7,679 nt of DNA. Origin: Pseudomonadaceae bacterium (GTDB taxonomy: Bacteria; Pseudomonadota; Alphaproteobacteria; UBA2136; UBA6156). The translations under genes were made by a program, and so were the position numbers. This document shows, piece by piece, positions 5,453 to 7,679 of the stretch. Below the pieces are notes generated by a model. The model saw only the letters and a program-made list of their open reading frames with translations. It made no database searches and was not told where the DNA came from. Location of the stretch: the NCBI GenBank assembly GCA_947464215.1, contig CANHVX010000040.1, forward strand, positions 1 through 7,679, read 5' to 3'. Positions within the stretch are counted from its first letter, which is position 1, and each line of letters opens with the position of its first letter.

Positions 5453-5498
5453 TGGCGTTTCATGAGGCCTCGGCCTCGCGAAGCTCGGCTCCGTTTTT
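5453..5498. repeat. Degenerate left end of the repeat array
   Basis: GGCCTCGGCCTCGCGAAGCT and the following CGGCTCCGTTTTT match the right-hand module of units 1 and 2 with a few substitutions; the preceding GGCGTTTCATG resembles GGCTTTACACG. The tRNA-derived part is missing on its left, so this is an older or truncated copy. It also contains a perfect GAGGCC/GGCCTC inverted repeat (5464-5477). Confidence 0.75.
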
Positions 5499-5532
5499 GG
5501 GGGAGGTTGGGGGGAGGGGAGAGGGAGGGGGG
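5499..5532 (+). other. G-rich purine tract, potential G-quadruplex
   Basis: Between the degenerate first repeat and the next unit lies a 34-base tract that is almost pure purine, with G-runs of 5, 6, 4, 3 and 6 separated by 1-5 bases. Four or more runs of at least three Gs with short loops fit the standard G-quadruplex pattern. The matching spots in the other units are a shorter G-rich stretch (5826-5847) and an AT-rich one (5669-5694). Confidence 0.6.
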
Positions 5533-5536
5533 ATAC

Positions 5537-5668
5537 TGGTGGCGCCTCTGTGACTCGAACACAGGACCTCCGGCGTGGTATGATTGAGGCCGCGTTGGGC
5601 TTCTGTTGCTTCTCACATCAATGGCTTTACACGCGGCCTCGGTCTCGCGATGCTCGGCTCCGTTTTTT
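5537..5668. repeat. Tandem repeat unit 1: tRNA-Met 3' half plus inverted-repeat module
   Basis: The first 37 bases (5537-5573) are identical to the 3' part of the downstream tRNA-Met gene: CCA end, acceptor 3' strand, T arm, variable loop and the anticodon-stem 3' side. TATGATT, matching the anticodon loop, follows a few bases on. Then comes a 10-bp perfect inverted repeat, GAGGCCGCGT (5586-5595) and ACGCGGCCTC (5631-5640), around 35 nt, followed by CTCGGCTCCG and a T-run. The unit recurs 158 bp later with a single difference (T5579 versus C5737). Confidence 0.9.
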
Positions 5669-5694
5669 AGGGGATATAAGTGACTAAATCAGCA

Positions 5695-5825
5695 TGGTGG
5701 CGCCTCTGTGACTCGAACACAGGACCTCCGGCGTGGCATGATTGAGGCCGCGTTGGGCTTCTGTTGCTTCTCACATCAATGGCTTTACACGCGGCCTCGG
5801 TCTCGCGATGCTCGGCTCCGTTTTT
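5695..5825. repeat. Tandem repeat unit 2, next to the intact tRNA-Met gene
   Basis: This is a near-identical copy of unit 1, about 130 bp with one substitution, including the 37-bp tRNA 3' portion (5695-5731) and the inverted repeat (5744-5753 with 5789-5798). It lies exactly 158 bp from both unit 1 and the real tRNA. The bases just before its tRNA part (AGCATGG) differ from the GGATACTGG shared by unit 1 and the intact tRNA, so the conserved block has a sharp left edge. Confidence 0.9.
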
Positions 5826-5852
5826 GGGGGAAGTCGGGGGGGATTGGGATAC

Positions 5853-5929
5853 TGGTGGCGCCTCTGTGACTCGAACACAGGACCTCCGGATTATGATTCC
5901 GCTGCTCTAACCGACTGAGCTAAGGCGCC
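5853..5929 (-). tRNA. tRNA-Met (CAT), elongator
   Basis: The 77-nt minus-strand gene folds as a complete cloverleaf with encoded CCA. The acceptor GGCGCCT pairs with AGGCGCC, the D arm is GCTC/GAGC, and the anticodon loop ATCATAA carries CAT. The variable loop is AGGTC, and the T arm is CTGTG-TTCGAGT-CACAG. A paired G1-C72 excludes initiator tRNA. The anticodon arm matches alphaproteobacterial elongator tRNA-Met better than tRNA-Ile2, which also has CAT. Position 27-43 is a G.G mismatch where relatives have G-C; the deviant G43 lies inside the 37-base block shared with the adjacent repeats. TTGACA/TAATAC stands upstream. No T-run terminator follows on the minus strand; the repeat array does. 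Confidence 0.94.
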
Positions 5930-5939
5930 ACGTGGGCTG

Positions 5940-5967
5940 GTATTAACAGATTATCGGGCGTTGTCAA
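5940..5967 (-). promoter_or_regulatory. Promoter of tRNA-Met
   Basis: On the minus strand, TTGACA (5967-5962) and TAATAC (5945-5940) are separated by 16 bp, and the -10 ends 10 bases before the mature tRNA 5' end. A small AACCT/AGGTT dyad sits at its upstream edge (about 5967-5978). Confidence 0.75.
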
Positions 5968-6015
5968 CCTGAAGGTTGGCAGGGAGCAAAAACCCATTCT
6001 TTGTGTGTGTTTGCC

Positions 6016-6046
6016 TTGTCAAAGACTGGGCAACACGGCATAGTAT
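6016..6046 (+). promoter_or_regulatory. Possible proS promoter
   Basis: TTGTCA (6016-6021) and TAGTAT (6041-6046) have a 19-bp spacer, the same long spacing as the hupB candidate. A GGCCC/GGGCC hairpin (6057-6072) follows in the short leader before the Shine-Dalgarno. This is a weaker match than the other promoters in the window. Confidence 0.45.
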
Positions 6047-6097
6047 GGCGGAAATTGGCCCGCTGAAGGGCCTTCATGATGCAAAAAGGGGCCTACC

Positions 6098-7357
6098 ATG
6101 CGGCGCAGCGTGCTTTTTACCAAAACCACCAAGGATATCAGCAAGGACGAAGTGAGCCGCAATGCCCAGCTTCTGCTGCGCGCCGGGATGGTGAACCAGC
6201 TGATGGCGGGGGTTTATACTTACTTGCCGCTGGGGTTGCGCGTGCTGAACCGCATTGAGGCGATTATCCGCGAAGAAATGGACGCCATTGGCGCCCAAGA
6301 GCTGATTATGCCAGCGCTCCACCCGCGCGATATTTGGGACACCACCGGCCGTTGGGAGGCGCTGGATGTGCTGTTCCGCCTCAAGGGTGCCGGCGACCGC
6401 GACCTGGCCCTTGGCGCCACCCACGAAGAGGTGGTAACCCCGCTGGCGCAAGGGATTATCTCGTCCTATCGGGATTTGCCGATGGCGGTTTATCAGGTGC
6501 AGACGAAATTCCGTAACGAGCCGCGTGCCAAAAGCGGCCTGATGCGTGGGCGGGAATTCCGCATGAAAGACATGTATTCGTTCCATGCCACCCAAGAGGA
6601 TTTGGACGCGTTTTACGACCAGGCCATTGGCGCCTACCAGCGCGTTTACGCCCGCTTGGGCCTTGGCGAGCGCACGTTGCTGACCTTTGCCTCGGGGGGT
6701 GCTTTTTCCAAATACTCGCACGAATTCCAAACGATGACCGACAGCGGCGAAGACACGGTTTACCGCATACCGGGGACGCAGATGGCTATCAATGAAGAGA
6801 TTATTGGTGACCAAGAGGCGTTGGCGGGGATTATTCCGAACTACCAAAAAGGTGACGAAGCGACATTATCCACGGTGAAGGCGGTGGAGGTTGGCAATAT
6901 TTTTAAGCTTGGCACGCGCTTCAGCAAGGCGTTTGGGTTGACCTTCACCGACCGTGACGGGAGTGTGAAAAACCCCGTGATGGGGTGCTATGGGATTGGC
7001 CCCAGCCGCATGATGGGCACCATTGCCGAAATACTGAGTGACGACGCAGGTTTGGTGTGGCCGGCGGCGATTGCGCCTTATACCATCAACCTGATTGGGT
7101 TGCGCATGGATGATGCGGGCGTGAAAAGCCTTACAACACGCCTTTATGACGGCTGGCGCGCCCAGGGGATTGAGGTTTTGTTTGATGACCGCGACGCCCA
7201 AGCTGGCGAAAAGTTTGCCGATGCCGACCTGTTGGGCTGCCCCTGGCAGGCCATTGTGGGCCCCAAAGGCGCCGCCGAAGGCCGTGTGGAATGGAAGAAC
7301 CGTGCCACCGGTGACAAGAGTGTGTTGGCGGAGGGGGAATTGCCTTTTACCCGCTAA
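6098..7357 (+). CDS. proS: Prolyl-tRNA synthetase, short form
   Basis: ProRS charges tRNA-Pro with proline in the cytosol. The 419-residue class II enzyme has motif 1 around 30-76 (AGMVNQLMAGVYTYLPLGLR), the proline-site THE loop (GATHEE, 106-111), motif 2 (FRNEPR at 138-143 to EFRMKDMYSFH at 153-163) and motif 3 (GCYGIGPSRMMGTIAE, 296-311). The C-terminal anticodon-binding domain runs from about 321 to 419. E. coli ProRS is about 570 residues because of an editing insertion between motifs 2 and 3; here that place is reduced to a short stretch near 212-240. The N-terminus (LFTKTTKDISKDEVSRNAQLL) reminds me more of short ProRS from candidate-phylum bacteria than of textbook alphaproteobacterial ones, but this is an impression. 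AAGGGG (6086-6091) lies 6 bases before the ATG. It is transcribed divergently from tRNA-Met. Confidence 0.97.
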   Translation: MRRSVLFTKTTKDISKDEVSRNAQLLLRAGMVNQLMAGVYTYLPLGLRVLNRIEAIIREEMDAIGAQELIMPALHPRDIWDTTGRWEALDVLFRLKGAGDRDLALGATHEEVVTPLAQGIISSYRDLPMAVYQVQTKFRNEPRAKSGLMRGREFRMKDMYSFHATQEDLDAFYDQAIGAYQRVYARLGLGERTLLTFASGGAFSKYSHEFQTMTDSGEDTVYRIPGTQMAINEEIIGDQEALAGIIPNYQKGDEATLSTVKAVEVGNIFKLGTRFSKAFGLTFTDRDGSVKNPVMGCYGIGPSRMMGTIAEILSDDAGLVWPAAIAPYTINLIGLRMDDAGVKSLTTRLYDGWRAQGIEVLFDDRDAQAGEKFADADLLGCPWQAIVGPKGAAEGRVEWKNRATGDKSVLAEGELPFTR

Positions 7358-7373
7358 GGCTATAAACAAAAAA

Positions 7374-7395
7374 GCGCCCTAAAGGGCGCCTTTTT
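7374..7395. terminator. Bidirectional terminator between proS and the convergent small gene
   Basis: GCGCCCT (7374-7380) pairs with AGGGCGC (7383-7389) around two bases, with five Ts on the plus strand (7391-7395) and an A-rich flank at 7364-7373 that gives a T-run on the minus strand. It follows the proS stop by 17 bases, and its T-run overlaps the stop codon of the minus-strand gene. Confidence 0.88.
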
Positions 7396-7621
7396 ACGCG
7401 ACAGGTGTGAGTGTGCTGATGGGCACGTTGATGGCGTAGGTTTCGCCTCCCCATTGCCAAAAGACGTGAGCACGCTGGACGCCACGCGGGCAGGTGTAGG
7501 GATGCGTGATGCGGCCTGGCCTGGGCATGAGATGCTGGCGCGCGCTTTGTTTGTGAGCTTCGAGCCGGAGGCCGCGTGTGGTGGCCAGCAGGACCGGTTG
7601 GTCAATTTGGAATATTTCCAT
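7394..7621 (-). CDS. Small hypothetical protein (75 aa)
   Basis: The frame encodes 75 residues from ATG 7621, chosen because AAGGGG (minus strand, 7633-7628) lies exactly 6 bases upstream; an earlier in-frame ATG at 7645 lacks such a site. The protein begins MEIFQIDQPVLLATTRGLRL and ends HVFWQWGGETYAINVPISTLTPVA. It is rich in Arg and His in the middle, with no membrane segment or signal peptide, and has two Cys/Trp positions but no clear metal motif. I recognise no family. A possible promoter (TAGACA at 7675-7670, CACTAT at 7652-7647, 17-bp spacer) precedes it. The good ribosome site, promoter-like pair and shared terminator support a real gene; an overlapping minus-strand frame at 7360-7605 lacks such signals. 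Confidence 0.6.
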   Translation of the reverse strand: MEIFQIDQPVLLATTRGLRLEAHKQSARQHLMPRPGRITHPYTCPRGVQRAHVFWQWGGETYAINVPISTLTPVA

Positions 7622-7646
7622 GAAAAACCCCTTGGAAAACGGCAAG

Positions 7647-7675
7647 ATAGTGTATTTCTGCTTGAATGTTGTCTA
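7647..7675 (-). promoter_or_regulatory. Possible promoter of the small hypothetical gene
   Basis: On the minus strand, TAGACA (7675-7670) and CACTAT (7652-7647) are spaced by 17 bp, about 26 bases before the start codon at 7621. Each hexamer has one or two mismatches to consensus, so this is moderate evidence only. Confidence 0.4.
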
Positions 7676-7679
7676 GGAG

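Larger units (their letters stand above)
5423..5852. other. Gene-free stretch occupied by the tRNA-derived repeat array
   Basis: No gene is supported in this stretch. It begins with a short unremarkable sequence, then a degenerate first unit (about 5453-5498), a purine tract, and two near-identical repeat units leading to the tRNA. Frames across it on either strand, such as a 122-codon minus frame at 5248-5616, simply read through repeat and shadow sequence. Confidence 0.7.

Noticed and set aside
5248..5616. 122-codon minus-strand frame over the DUF6973-like gene and repeats
   Set aside because: Runs through repeat units and a purine tract; no start signals and composition explained by the repeats.
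5453..5929. CRISPR array at the regularly spaced repeats
   Set aside because: Repeat units are ~130 bp, nearly the whole period, with tRNA homology and no distinct spacers.
5853..5929. Initiator tRNA-fMet or tRNA-Ile2 for the CAT anticodon gene
   Set aside because: G1-C72 is paired, unlike initiator tRNA, and the anticodon arm matches elongator tRNA-Met better than Ile2.
6074..6847. 257-codon minus-strand frame opposite proS
   Set aside because: Antisense shadow of a strongly conserved synthetase.

Overview
The window reads as a chromosomal segment of an alphaproteobacterium or close relative, inferred from content only. The lon-hupB order is the classic alphaproteobacterial one. The HU protein resembles alphaproteobacterial HU. 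The prolyl-tRNA synthetase is the short (~420 aa) kind without the large editing insertion. Most genes are GC-rich, with an AT-rich stretch around 4.26-5.1 kb.

Layout: (1) 2-1393 (+) is the 3' part of lon, with an unusual Lys/Ala-rich insert and a basic tail, closed by a terminator at 1414-1441. (2) 1394-1817 is a gene-free leader carrying the hupB promoter; hupB (1818-2090, +) ends at a terminator at 2120-2144 that can serve both strands. (3) 2156-4164 (-) is a two-gene operon and the main discovery. Its first gene encodes an XRE/Cro-type helix-turn-helix fused to a form I-like RuBisCO large subunit that has lost essentially every catalytic residue. Its second gene, joined by a 4-nt ATGA overlap, encodes a RuBisCO small-subunit homologue. 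The pair looks like a dead RuBisCO kept as an assembled scaffold or ligand sensor driving a DNA-binding domain. I know of no described example, but nothing was searched. (4) About 4249-5450 (+) is an AT-rich islet with a strong sigma70-type promoter, two tiny single-pass membrane proteins (55 and 33 aa) and a 233-aa protein with a DUF6973-like motif. (5) 5453-5929 is a tandem array in which the 3' half of a tRNA-Met gene is repeated about every 158 bp next to the intact tRNA-Met(CAT) on the minus strand. This looks like an attachment-site or integration scar, which would explain the foreign-looking islet. (6) 6098-7357 (+) is proS, and 7394-7621 (-) is a small uncharacterised gene; the two converge on one bidirectional terminator.

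Lon, HU, tRNA-Met and ProRS are housekeeping. The accessory material lies between hupB and the tRNA and splits in two. The RuBisCO-like operon has host-like GC-rich composition and so looks long resident. The AT-rich islet looks more recently acquired and abuts the tRNA scar.
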